A stretch of 21,500 bases of DNA from Actinomycetota bacterium (GCA_016783995.1 JADHVN010000009.1:1-21500); one strand, 5' to 3'. Counted from the first letter of the stretch, positions 7,654 through 15,802 are shown. Notes: generated from the sequence alone by a model not told the origin. Made by a program: numbers and translations.

Positions 7654-8280
7654 ATGAAATTAGAAAATACAATTTACTGTGGAGATAATCTAATTTGGTT
7701 AAAACAATTTCCTGAAAAATGTATTGATTTAATTTATCTTGATCCACCATTTTTTTCAAATAAGCACTATGAAGTTATATTTAACGATGGTGAAGAAATA
7801 CGTTCTTTTCAAGACAGGTGGAAAGGCGGAATAAATCATTATATTGGATGGATGAAAGAACGTGTTTTTGAATTACATAGAATTTTAAAAGATACTGGTT
7901 CATTTTATCTTCATTGTGATTGGCATGCTTCACATTATTTAAAAGTAATGTGTGATGAAATTTTTGGCTATAATAATTTTAGAAATGAGATTGCGTGGTG
8001 TTATACTGGAGCTTCAAGCCCAGGAGCAAAACAATTCTCAAGAAAGCACGATTTAATCCTATATTATTCAAAAGGTAATAAATGGACTTTTAATACTGAT
8101 GATGTAAGGATACCATACAGTGAAGCTACAATAAAGAGAGCAGGAACAACACCAACTTCAACATTTCACGGTAAAAGAACAAAGAGAACTCTATATGAAG
8201 GTAAGATACCTGAAGATTGGTGGAATACAGAATACAAAATAATACAGCCGTACATGAATTTGTTGTCTCGTATTTCATAA
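7654..8280 (+). pseudogene. Truncated DNA N4/N6 methyltransferase
   Basis: The 208-residue product is the front part of a beta-class amino-methyltransferase of the Type III Mod kind. Motif IV D30-P-P-F33 (catalytic loop flipping the base) is intact in DLIYLDPPFFSNKHYE, followed by FQDRW, HCDWHASHYLKV and RKHDLILYYSK, all typical. It reaches the PEDWWN motif near residue 191 and then diverges into TEYKIIQPYMNLLSRIS and a stop, just before the usual ERxGYPTQKP segment and the FxGxGT SAM-binding motif I. Without motif I it should not bind SAM, so it is called a pseudogene. No Shine-Dalgarno is visible and no restriction gene adjoins it. It is a relic of a restriction-modification or orphan-methylase locus. 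Confidence 0.8.
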
Positions 8281-8374
8281 AATTTCTCATAACGGAAAAT
8301 AATTTAATTTTTCTAGAATTACTAAATCTGATAAAATAATAAAAATTTTTATAAATCTTTAATTAGTATTTGTT

Positions 8375-9430
8375 ATGATTGTTGTATATATTCTTGTAGT
8401 TTTAGCTGGGATAACTTTAATCTATATTTTATTCAGTTATTTTTTATCCGGCACTATTCTTTTTCTTAACCGTCAGCCAATACCTAAAACTCCAAAAGAT
8501 TATGGTATGGACTTTGAAAATATAGAATTCAAAGCTTCCGATGGCCTAGCATTAAAAGGCTGGTTAATTCCCGGTTCTTCAAAAAAGCTGGTAATTATGA
8601 CCCACGTAGGTGGTCTGACAAAGTATGGATCAACTGTAAAATACAGAAGTATTTCCAAACTTTATAATAAGGAAATAGAATTTCTTAAAACTGCTCATCA
8701 TCTTTACAAAGAAGGCTACTGGATTCTTATGTTTGATTTTAGAAATCACGGCGAGAGTGACAGAAGTCCAAATGGCGGTAAGACCGGAGTAGGTCTGGAG
8801 GAATATAAGTCTGAAAGAAAATCAAATTGGCAATATATATTTATAAAAGAAAACAGGCTTAAGGACAACGGTTTTCATCCCGTTTTGTGCCTTGAGCGAA
8901 GCGAAAGGAATGGTTATAAAGATGTAATTGCTGCTATGGATTTCATAAAAAAACGTGATGACTTAAAGAACTTTGATATAGGATTTGTCAGTTTCTGCAT
9001 GGGTGCCAATTCAACTATAATTGCCATGAGTAAAGGTCCGGCTGCATTTGATAAGGTAAAGTGTATGATGTTGATCCAGCCCATATCCATGGAAGTTTTT
9101 GTCAGAACTTATGCAAAGAAAATACTTACACCGTTTGGTGCAAGAATCATTTTTCCTACGGCAAAAAGATTCGTAAACTGGCGCAGTGAGCATCCGCTGG
9201 AGAAAATGTCTCCTCGTGATTATACAAAGGATTTAAAGGTTCCAGTCTTATATGTACAGGCAAGAAATGATCCCTGGACAGATCTGAATGATATATTAAG
9301 CTTCTATAATAATACTCCCGAATCCAAAGAATTTTACTGGATCGGAAACACAAAACATCGCTTTGAGAGTTACAGTTATTTTCAGGATAATCCCGGAAAA
9401 ATGCTTTATTGGCTGAATAAGTGGATGTAG
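8375..9430 (+). CDS. Alpha/beta hydrolase with Cys nucleophile and in-frame insert
   Basis: A 351-residue protein with one N-terminal membrane anchor (residues 2-30) and a hydrolase domain beginning near residue 50. MFDFRNHGESD (119-129) and a typical cap-less core are clear. The nucleophile elbow reads S206-F-C208-M-G210, so Cys takes the place of the usual Ser, as in dienelactone hydrolases; D299 (ARNDPW) and H328 (NTKHRF) complete a plausible triad. Residues 146-180 look like an insertion splitting the expected run EEYK-DVIAAMDF (see the repeat entry). It may be a membrane-attached esterase or peptidase-like enzyme; the substrate cannot be given. No Shine-Dalgarno is evident at the ATG. 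Confidence 0.8.
   Translation: MIVVYILVVLAGITLIYILFSYFLSGTILFLNRQPIPKTPKDYGMDFENIEFKASDGLALKGWLIPGSSKKLVIMTHVGGLTKYGSTVKYRSISKLYNKEIEFLKTAHHLYKEGYWILMFDFRNHGESDRSPNGGKTGVGLEEYKSERKSNWQYIFIKENRLKDNGFHPVLCLERSERNGYKDVIAAMDFIKKRDDLKNFDIGFVSFCMGANSTIIAMSKGPAAFDKVKCMMLIQPISMEVFVRTYAKKILTPFGARIIFPTAKRFVNWRSEHPLEKMSPRDYTKDLKVPVLYVQARNDPWTDLNDILSFYNNTPESKEFYWIGNTKHRFESYSYFQDNPGKMLYWLNKWM
8810..8914 (+). repeat. In-frame hairpin-bearing insert within hydrolase gene
   Basis: These 105 bases (35 codons) separate LEEYK from YKDVIAAMDF, which are contiguous in ordinary family members. TATAAG precedes and TATAAA follows, like a short target duplication. Inside, 8858-8871 pairs with 8880-8896 around an eight-base loop, with two small bulges on the 3' side, giving a stem of about 14 pairs. 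The insert keeps the frame and is comparable in kind, not in sequence, to the Rickettsia palindromic elements. Confidence 0.5.
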
Positions 9431-9656
9431 ATTTGTATATTATTAAAAAACACCAGATTGCTGCAGCAATAAATTTTGATAAAACTATTATATACCGGGA
9501 AATGGACAGGGTAAGCATATTCTTTATGATGCGATAGGAATATTCTCTGCCAAAGACCCAGCTGGTCACAAACCCAAATCCTATTACCCCCTTCATCCTA
9601 GCTATTATCACCTTCAGAGTGTTTAAAAGAATTAACAGTCGATATTTAAAAGTCAA
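9431..9656 (-). pseudogene. ABC-2 permease relic
   Basis: On the minus strand about 75 codons read through GFGFVTSWVFGREYS, RIIKNMLTLSISR and YIIVLSKFI. This is the conserved segment of ABC-2 type permeases where F-x-R/G-E-Y-x-x-x-T-I-K-x-x-L-x-L-P-I-S-R precedes the second transmembrane helix. The expected N-terminal helix and most of the transmembrane region are missing, and the frame then runs meaninglessly into the antisense of the hydrolase gene. There is no start codon with a ribosome-binding site and no ATPase gene nearby. It is best read as the leftover of a deleted transporter operon. Confidence 0.65.
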
Positions 9657-9705
9657 CCTTTCTTTTAGGAAGAATATTAAAGTAATATGTTGTTTAACTT
9701 TAATC

Positions 9706-10179
9706 TCATCCCTGTTCTGAAATATTGAATAAAAACTCCATATCAGATATTTTTAATTTTATAATGTGGTAAGGAGAAGTAATTGCTTGTGTGACCATCT
9801 CATCCGGATCAGGTTCATCTATTTTTATTAAAACCTCAATATAGTCATTTTGTTCTAATACTTCCGTAATTTCAATATTATACCCACCTGTTGGTTTTTC
9901 TCCCAGAAATACCCCAACTACTATTTCTTTGGAGAAATCAACGTATTTATTAGTTATATCTGAATTGCTGTCTGCAATTATAGCCAGTAATTGGTTAAAA
10001 TTTTCTGTATCTTTAATAACAAAATATTCTTTTTCTACCTGCAGACTATAAAAACCTTTTGAAATTGTATCGAATTCTACTATTTTACCTCCATTTTCCT
10101 TACCACAGGCAAATAGAAATAAAAGTAAGAATATGCTGAGTATTAATAATGTTAAAGAAATTTTTATTCTTTTTATCAT
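9706..10179 (-). CDS. PrcB-domain lipoprotein
   Basis: A 157-residue predicted lipoprotein: basic start, hydrophobic helix (8-24) and lipobox L22-F-A-C25, so Cys25 should be lipidated after cleavage. Residues 90-150, with KPTGGYNIEI (95-104), a beta-rich middle and ITSPYHIIKLK near the end, match the C-terminal domain of PrcB, a protein first described as stabilising the secreted protease PrtP of Treponema. A strong AGGAG lies six bases before the ATG. The gene follows the M48 protease gene by 17 bases on the same strand, so the two are probably co-transcribed. A role as inhibitor or partner of that protease is inferred from the family name and the neighbour, not shown. Confidence 0.78.
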   Translation of the reverse strand: MIKRIKISLTLLILSIFLLLFLFACGKENGGKIVEFDTISKGFYSLQVEKEYFVIKDTENFNQLLAIIADSNSDITNKYVDFSKEIVVGVFLGEKPTGGYNIEITEVLEQNDYIEVLIKIDEPDPDEMVTQAITSPYHIIKLKISDMEFLFNISEQG

Positions 10180-10196
10180 TCTTCTCCTTTTATTAT

Positions 10197-11411
10197 TTAA
10201 TCAAAATTTTTTGCGGCCTCTATTCTCTCCATTATCGGCGGATGGCTGTAAAGAAAATATTTTATGTACCAGTGTGGAGACACATTGGACAGATTGGATT
10301 CCGCAAGCTTTAACATAAGCTGGATTTGAGCATCAGGGTTTTCTGTTGCCTGCATAGTAAAATTATCAGCCTGTCTTTCAAAAGTCCGGGATACTGCATT
10401 CTGTAACGGCAGTGATAAAAACGAAATTATGGATATCAAAAGAATTATAACCAAAATTGATTTGAAATCTCCTACCATGCTAGAGTAAGTAAAAACAGCA
10501 TTTATAAGAAATAACCCGGCAGTTCCCGAAATGATCCCAATTATTATGCTCTTCACTATATGCCAGTAGTGCCAGTGTCCTATTTCATGCGCTATTACGT
10601 TTAATGCCTCTTTTCTTGAAAAATTATTAATTATATTATCAAATACCACTATGCGTTTGCTGCCTCCAATTCCAGTAAAATAGGCATTTGCTTTATTAGT
10701 TTTCCTGCTTGCATCAGCCACCAGAACTTCCTTTACTTCTATACTTGCTTTCCCTGTAATATTTATTATTTGTTCCTGAAAATTTGTATCCTTTAACTTT
10801 TCAAATTTGTAAAACAGCGGATCTATTAATATGGGATAGAGATAGGTAGCCGCTACAACAAATATTGCTAAAACAGCTGAGGAAATTATCCACCAATACT
10901 TTGGTATGTAAACCATCAAGGTGTAGATCCCCGTTATCCCCAGAGAAGAAATTAGTATGGAAATGCCATTTTCTTTTAAGTAATCTGAGAACCACATAGC
11001 TATGGTCTGGTTTGAGAGCCCAAACCTGTGTTCAATTATGTAACCTCTGAAATATGCCAGTGGTAGAAGTATCAATTGAATTAATAAATAAAATAAGACT
11101 ATATAAGAAAAAGCCAGTAAAATATTTATAGGGGTGCTTTTAAAATATTTAAAAAATATAATAATTATACCGGACATAATGAACCAGGATAGAAAACGGC
11201 TGGCAATACTGATATTTAATGAAACTCTATTATAATTTGAAGCTTTTAACAGTAAATCATCATCAAAATATTGTCGCACATTATCACCATAATCGGGCTT
11301 ATATAATAAATTAACTAAAAGAATTGAAGCAAGTGATAGTATTGCCAGACTGGTTAAAGTTATTAAGATAAAACCTAACAATGTTTTTCCTTTAAATATA
11401 TTAATTTTCAT
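10197..11411 (-). CDS. M48 (Ste24-like) membrane metallopeptidase
   Basis: A 404-residue integral-membrane zinc protease. The metal site is H275-E-I-G-H279 with third ligand E345 in FERQAD, and the family's C-terminal S389-H-P-P392 follows. Five or so hydrophobic segments precede the catalytic site and two follow it, as in Ste24/CAAX-protease relatives; the length is also normal for them (about 400-430). In bacteria these enzymes are thought to clear misfolded or jammed membrane proteins, since no prenylated CAAX substrate exists. The active site faces the cytoplasmic side or an internal chamber. It is the first gene of a two-gene unit with the PrcB-like lipoprotein. Confidence 0.9.
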   Translation of the reverse strand: MKINIFKGKTLLGFILITLTSLAILSLASILLVNLLYKPDYGDNVRQYFDDDLLLKASNYNRVSLNISIASRFLSWFIMSGIIIIFFKYFKSTPINILLAFSYIVLFYLLIQLILLPLAYFRGYIIEHRFGLSNQTIAMWFSDYLKENGISILISSLGITGIYTLMVYIPKYWWIISSAVLAIFVVAATYLYPILIDPLFYKFEKLKDTNFQEQIINITGKASIEVKEVLVADASRKTNKANAYFTGIGGSKRIVVFDNIINNFSRKEALNVIAHEIGHWHYWHIVKSIIIGIISGTAGLFLINAVFTYSSMVGDFKSILVIILLISIISFLSLPLQNAVSRTFERQADNFTMQATENPDAQIQLMLKLAESNLSNVSPHWYIKYFLYSHPPIMERIEAAKNFD

Positions 11412-11677
11412 ATTTTATTTCCATAATATTTAAGGGATACAACTATTAAAATAATTATATCAAAATAACGGGGAAATATTTTTTTTCTTTTTTAATCTTG
11501 AAATGAGTTTTTTTAATAAATAAGATAATAGGATTCCTTTTTCTGAAATTATAACTATATATATTTAAATATGCCAATATAATTATCTGTATTTAAAATT
11601 GTTTTTTTGTTTAATATAAAAATAGAATCGTCTTAAAGATTTGAAAGTATAAGGGATACACATATTTAAATATAAAT
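11412..11677. other. AT-rich intergenic region
   Basis: A gap of 266 bases between two leftward genes. It is very AT-rich with several T and A runs. I see no gene, hairpin terminator or repeat; it probably carries the promoter for the M48 protease gene. Confidence 0.4.
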
Positions 11678-13513
11678 TTAATCTCTTATTCTTTTACCCA
11701 GTAGAATAATATCCTGAAGAGCTCTTTCATCTTTTGCTTCCATCCATATTCTCTCAAAATCCGGCTCTGCAATTATCTGAGAGATAAAAGTATGTGCACG
11801 CAGCAACATATTCCTCTTATCCCTTGTTCCTATAATGAAAAAAGCCGCAATAATTTTAGATTCAGAACTTGGAAAAATTATACCCTTCTTACACCTAACC
11901 ATCAGAATGTCAAAAAAACTCTTTTCATTAATTATAATATTGGGCATTGCTATATTCTCCGTTATAAGGGTGCTGCTTTCTTTTTCTCTTCTTACAAATT
12001 TACTATAGAAGTATTTCGGCTCTATATTCAATTTATCTGATAATATCCCTGATACCGTTTTATAAAGGTGGTTAACATCTATAGAATTATCGATGTCTAA
12101 TATGGTGCATCCTTCAATTATCTTGTGAAAATCATCTTTTACAATTTCATCTCTTTCACATACTATTTCCTTTAGTTCATTCTCTAGATGCCCATCGGTG
12201 AGTTCTTTTGATGTTATGCCATCAATAATATAAAGAAGGGCATATTCTTTTCCTTTAGTCCTTCTTCTGCCATAAAACAAGTATATGCATGCCCCGATAA
12301 CAATCAAGGCAACACTCATTATCATAACATCTTTGCCCATTTCTATAATTATAAAGATAAATCCCAGTATTCCTCCTACATGTATCCAGGGGAAAAGAGG
12401 AGTTCTAAAACCCGGCTGATAATTTTGCAAATGGCTTGTCCTAAGCACGATAACCGATAAGATGGAAAGTATATAAGTTAAAATAATAATAGTTGAAGCA
12501 ACTTTTATGAGAATGTCCAGTTCTAAAAATAAAAATATTATTATAAATAGACCGGTAAAAAAAATAGAAACGTAAGGGGTTCTAAATTTTTTATGTACCT
12601 TTTTGAAAAAATCCGGATATAACTTATCCCTGCTTAAGGCAAAAGGGTATCTTGAAGCTGCCATAATTCCGGCATTTGCAGTAGAAACAAATGCCAGTAT
12701 AGCAGCTATGCTTAAAAGAATTATTCCTGGAAGCCCCATAGAAATATGGGCACCGTCTGATATAGGGGTAAGTGAGTGGTCAAGGTCTCCAGGTTTTACA
12801 ATCCCAACAGTAGTAAAAACAACTATCACGTAGAATATGGTGGTAACTACCAGAGATAAAATAAGGCCAAGGGGTAATGTTTTACAGGGATCCTTTACTT
12901 CTTCAGAGATACTGGCAACTTTTAGAAGTCCACCATAAGATACAAATACAAACCCTGTAGTTGAAAAAACAGATAATATTCCATAAGGAGCAAAAGGCTC
13001 AAACCATTGTACGTTGATATGCGGAAGGCTCCAGGCCACATAAATAAAAAGAATGACTAAAAGTCCCATTACCAGAGTTATTTGAGTTCTACTTGCTTCC
13101 TTTACCCCTATAAAATTAAGAAAAACAAAAAGAAGGCATAAGAAAATTGCTATTATGTGTATATTCAGGTCTATTATCAATCTGGTAAAGGCAGCCATAC
13201 CCACCAGAGCAAAAGCACTCTTAAGGGATAGTGAAAACCAGCTTAACATCCCGGCAACTGTTCCTATGGCAGGACCCAATCCTCTGGTTATAAAAAAATA
13301 ATCTCCGCCAGCCTTAGGCATCGCGGTTGATAGTTCAGCAATGCTCAATACTCCTACCAGAGCTAGCAATCCTGCTAAAAAGTAAGAAATTACTATTGCC
13401 GGTCCTGCTTTTGCATGAGCAAACCCTGGTAATATAAAAAGTCCTGAACTTATCATGGCACCGGTAGAGATACAGAAAACATCAATAAGCTTTAACTCTT
13501 TTTTTAATTTCAT
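11678..13513 (-). CDS. APC-family amino-acid permease with EIIA-like tail
   Basis: A 611-residue transporter. Residues 1-415 carry about twelve membrane helices of the APC superfamily, beginning with the substrate-loop motif ISTGAMISSGLFILPG (15-30), followed by ELSTAMPKAGGDYFF (60-74) and the SRYPFALSRDKLYP loop (287-300). Residues 420-611 are cytoplasmic and resemble the PTS EIIA (fructose/nitrogen) domain found on some permeases: ITENIAMPN (517-525), FDILMVRCKKGIIFP, IIGTRDKRN and LRAH. In EIIA the phosphorylated residue is the His of the xxxPH motif; here it is N525, encoded AAT where CAT would be expected. The tail therefore probably senses rather than accepts phosphate. The substrate amino acid is unknown. 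The asparagine synthetase gene lies 264 bases upstream on the same strand. Confidence 0.85.
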   Translation of the reverse strand: MKLKKELKLIDVFCISTGAMISSGLFILPGFAHAKAGPAIVISYFLAGLLALVGVLSIAELSTAMPKAGGDYFFITRGLGPAIGTVAGMLSWFSLSLKSAFALVGMAAFTRLIIDLNIHIIAIFLCLLFVFLNFIGVKEASRTQITLVMGLLVILFIYVAWSLPHINVQWFEPFAPYGILSVFSTTGFVFVSYGGLLKVASISEEVKDPCKTLPLGLILSLVVTTIFYVIVVFTTVGIVKPGDLDHSLTPISDGAHISMGLPGIILLSIAAILAFVSTANAGIMAASRYPFALSRDKLYPDFFKKVHKKFRTPYVSIFFTGLFIIIFLFLELDILIKVASTIIILTYILSILSVIVLRTSHLQNYQPGFRTPLFPWIHVGGILGFIFIIIEMGKDVMIMSVALIVIGACIYLFYGRRRTKGKEYALLYIIDGITSKELTDGHLENELKEIVCERDEIVKDDFHKIIEGCTILDIDNSIDVNHLYKTVSGILSDKLNIEPKYFYSKFVRREKESSTLITENIAMPNIIINEKSFFDILMVRCKKGIIFPSSESKIIAAFFIIGTRDKRNMLLRAHTFISQIIAEPDFERIWMEAKDERALQDIILLGKRIRD

Positions 13514-13777
13514 TTAATTCTTTTAAAAAAATGTTGAGCGATTATGTATTATAACAAACTACATCTCCAAACCCAAATTATTTGCCCGAATTTATTGCAT
13601 ATAGCTTTATTAAATTTTCACCGATTTATGACTCTTCAATTTATAAGAATTCGTTTTAGCTCTACGTAAGTATAATGCAGCAATTCTTACCGGAATTTAT
13701 AATTCCTGTTAAAAAATGCAGGATTTCTTAGAATAAGTAGCTGGTAAGAGCGGATAGATATTTAAAATCTTCTATTC
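13514..13777. other. Intergenic region upstream of permease
   Basis: These 264 bases lie between asparagine synthetase and the permease, both leftward. The distance suggests separate transcription of the permease. No hairpin terminator, riboswitch-like fold or relic was recognised. Confidence 0.4.
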
Positions 13778-15259
13778 TCAATTAAAATCCTGGGTGAAGG
13801 AGATAACATTATTAAAATCAATACCAGAATAGCACTCATTAAATACCTTATAGTAGTAAAATGCTTCTTTATTTCTCAATCTTATATTGCCCGGTAGTTT
13901 TCTTGCTTTGATAAATTCTCTGTCAGTTATTATATCTTCAATTTTACTTTCCAGAGTATATTTTATTCCAGAACCTTCCCAGAATTTATCTTTTCCTCTC
14001 CAGGTTATAGCTTCAGGTAAATATTTAGAGGCTACTTTTCTGAGTATATATTTTCCTGTATTTTTATCTTTTCGCACCTTCTTTTTTGGGGATATCCTTA
14101 AAACAAAATCAAGCAGGTTTTCATCCAGTATAGGGAGTTTTATATTAATGCTATAAGCATTTGCAATTCTATCAACCCTTTGTAGTGCAGTATTGTGAAG
14201 TGTATTTATAGCTTTTACCAGTTCCTGCTGAATTAACTTTGAGGAATCAAATTCCAAAAAGTAATTATATCCGGCAAAAAGCTCGTCTCCCCCTTCACCT
14301 GAAAAGACAACATCAGAAGAAGCTGAAATTTTTGAAGCAATCATGTTACCCAATGAACTCCTCACCAATGGAGCATCAAAGGATTCCAAATAATATATAA
14401 CATTGGGAATACTTGAAAAAAGCTCATCCACATTCAGTTTATATTCTGTATGCCTGGTCCCAAGGTAACTTGCTACTTCTCTTGCTGATATGAGATCCGG
14501 AGAATTTTCAAATCCAACTGAATATGTATATATGTTATCGGTAAATTCCTTTAAAAAAGCTGCTACTATACTTGAATCGACTCCGCCGCTTAGCCATACT
14601 CCAATTTTTAAATTATTATTAGATATTCTCCTTTCCACCGATTCTAAAAGGTAATTCTCTAACTTTTCTTCCAGTTTTTCATCCTCCTGATTTTCCATCA
14701 GAGAAAAATCACCAGTATCAATCTTTTTTATTTTTTTTGGACCCCCAAAATTTAACATACAGGATCCTGGTTGTAATTCATATATATCTGTACCAAAATC
14801 AATTAGGGATTTAATCTCTGAAGCAAACATTAAAATCCCATTAGTCTTAAAATAGTAAAGAGGCCTTCTACCTATAACATCTCTGGCAATATATATGTTT
14901 CCATTTATATCAGCAAATAGAAGGGCGAAAGAGCCTTTAAATTCCTTAAATATCTTTTCTCCTGCACTACCAAAAAGGAGATTTATTTTATTTGTATCAG
15001 AAATTAATGTATAATTGCCCTTTATATTGTATTTTAAAAACAAATTATTTAGATTATAAATTTTTCCATCCAATAAATTTAAATTTTCTCCAACCCGGTT
15101 ATACAGTTTATAATTAGTATTAATCCCGATATAATTTCCGCGAATATTATAAACTCTTCTTTTTCTACCCCTATGAGATATTTTATCCAGCATGATGTTA
15201 ATCTTTTCTTTGTTCTTAATGCTTTTTTCTAAACTAATTATTCCTGCCAATCCACTCAT
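13778..15259 (-). CDS. Asparagine synthetase-like protein lacking the glutaminase Cys
   Basis: Two-domain AsnB-like enzyme, 493 residues from the ATG at 15259 (numbering below from that Met). The C-terminal synthetase domain is intact: S224-G-G-V-D-S-S pyrophosphatase loop for ATP and S320-G-E-G-G-D-E, where aspartate is adenylated. The N-terminal class II glutaminase fold is recognisable (GKIYNLNN, FKGSFALLFAD, ARDVIGRRPLYY) but its catalytic Cys2 is Ser (M-S-G-L-A-G, codon AGT for TGT), and the conserved HRGPD is HRGRKR. It should therefore not hydrolyse glutamine and may use free ammonia, or act on another acid. I prefer ATG 15259 over the TTG at 15277 because the processed N-terminus must follow Met directly, and GGAG precedes it by twelve bases. 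Confidence 0.82.
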   Translation of the reverse strand: MSGLAGIISLEKSIKNKEKINIMLDKISHRGRKRRVYNIRGNYIGINTNYKLYNRVGENLNLLDGKIYNLNNLFLKYNIKGNYTLISDTNKINLLFGSAGEKIFKEFKGSFALLFADINGNIYIARDVIGRRPLYYFKTNGILMFASEIKSLIDFGTDIYELQPGSCMLNFGGPKKIKKIDTGDFSLMENQEDEKLEEKLENYLLESVERRISNNNLKIGVWLSGGVDSSIVAAFLKEFTDNIYTYSVGFENSPDLISAREVASYLGTRHTEYKLNVDELFSSIPNVIYYLESFDAPLVRSSLGNMIASKISASSDVVFSGEGGDELFAGYNYFLEFDSSKLIQQELVKAINTLHNTALQRVDRIANAYSINIKLPILDENLLDFVLRISPKKKVRKDKNTGKYILRKVASKYLPEAITWRGKDKFWEGSGIKYTLESKIEDIITDREFIKARKLPGNIRLRNKEAFYYYKVFNECYSGIDFNNVISFTQDFN

Positions 15260-15432
15260 TTCTTTAATCAACTCCAATGATAATTAACTTTAATAATCTT
15301 TTTAAAGAAAAATTTTTAAAATTTGCCTATTTAAGCAAAAGCTCTTTTTACCCTAACAGATTTCAGTTAACATTTCAAGTCGGTAAATAAAGAATTGGTT
15401 CAGTATATTTAATAAGAAACCAAAATTTATGA

Positions 15433-15716
15433 AATTTCCCTGTAGTTCAACCCTTAATTTTAATTATATATGGTGTAAAAAATGAAAAAGAATATCTGAT
15501 ACTCTCCAAATCTATTAGTGCTATTCTTTATTTAGACTGCATTTTTGAAGACTTGATCAAAACAAGCAGTATTTATTTGACCTTAAGAAAAAATGTAAAA
15601 TAATCCCATTAACAGACGCTCTTATAGCTGCAGTTGCTGTTAGAATTGATGCCGCAATTCTAACCCTTGATCAGCATTTCAAAGATATCCCTGGGATAAA
15701 ACTCCTTAAGCAATGA
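15433..15716 (+). pseudogene. Broken vapC (PIN-domain toxin)
   Basis: Two frames join to give about 95 codons of a VapC toxin. The first (15433-15590) reads YGVKNEKEYLILSKSISA and later IYLTLRKK; the second (15591-15716) continues CKIIPLTDALIAAVAVRIDA and ILTLDQHFKDIPGIKLL to a TGA. The switch falls in a six-A run (15588-15593) that is one A short of keeping frame. The N-terminal third, including the DTS/DTN acidic residue, is missing, as is any antitoxin. The acidic positions in PLTDALIAA and LTLDQHF remain. It is dead by both truncation and frameshift, and is of a different PIN subtype from the complete toxin at 6852. Confidence 0.75.
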
Positions 15717-15777
15717 ATATTTACTATTACGATATTTTTTTATTTTATATTTAAAAAAGGTAAATGAATTTTTAGGT

Positions 15778-15802
15778 TATAACTCGGCTTATAGACTAAA
15801 TC
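15778..15802 (+). repeat. 25-bp dispersed repeat, copy B
   Basis: Matches copy A at 7330-7354 in 22 of 25 positions and lies 62 bases after the end of the broken vapC. Just upstream, AAGG and an ATG at 15763 begin a frame that stops after three codons, mirroring the aborted start beside copy A. Confidence 0.6.

Noticed and set aside
8223..8339. Alternative frame running past the methyltransferase break
   Set aside because: About 38 open codons but no start and no motif of the missing methyltransferase C-terminus; treated as chance in AT-rich DNA.
9156..9430. Minus-strand open frame extending into the hydrolase gene
   Set aside because: Antisense shadow of the hydrolase; only the part outside that gene (9431-9656) has permease-like sequence.
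9676..9704. Hairpin ATTAAAGT/ACTTTAAT as terminator of the PrcB/M48 unit
   Set aside because: The eight-pair stem is almost all A-T with a 13-base loop and no T run on the coding strand, so it is too weak to call.
15260..15277. TTG at 15277 as start of the asparagine synthetase
   Set aside because: It would put six residues ahead of Met-Ser-Gly; the amidotransferase fold begins right after Met, and the GGAG overlapping the TTG serves the ATG at 15259.
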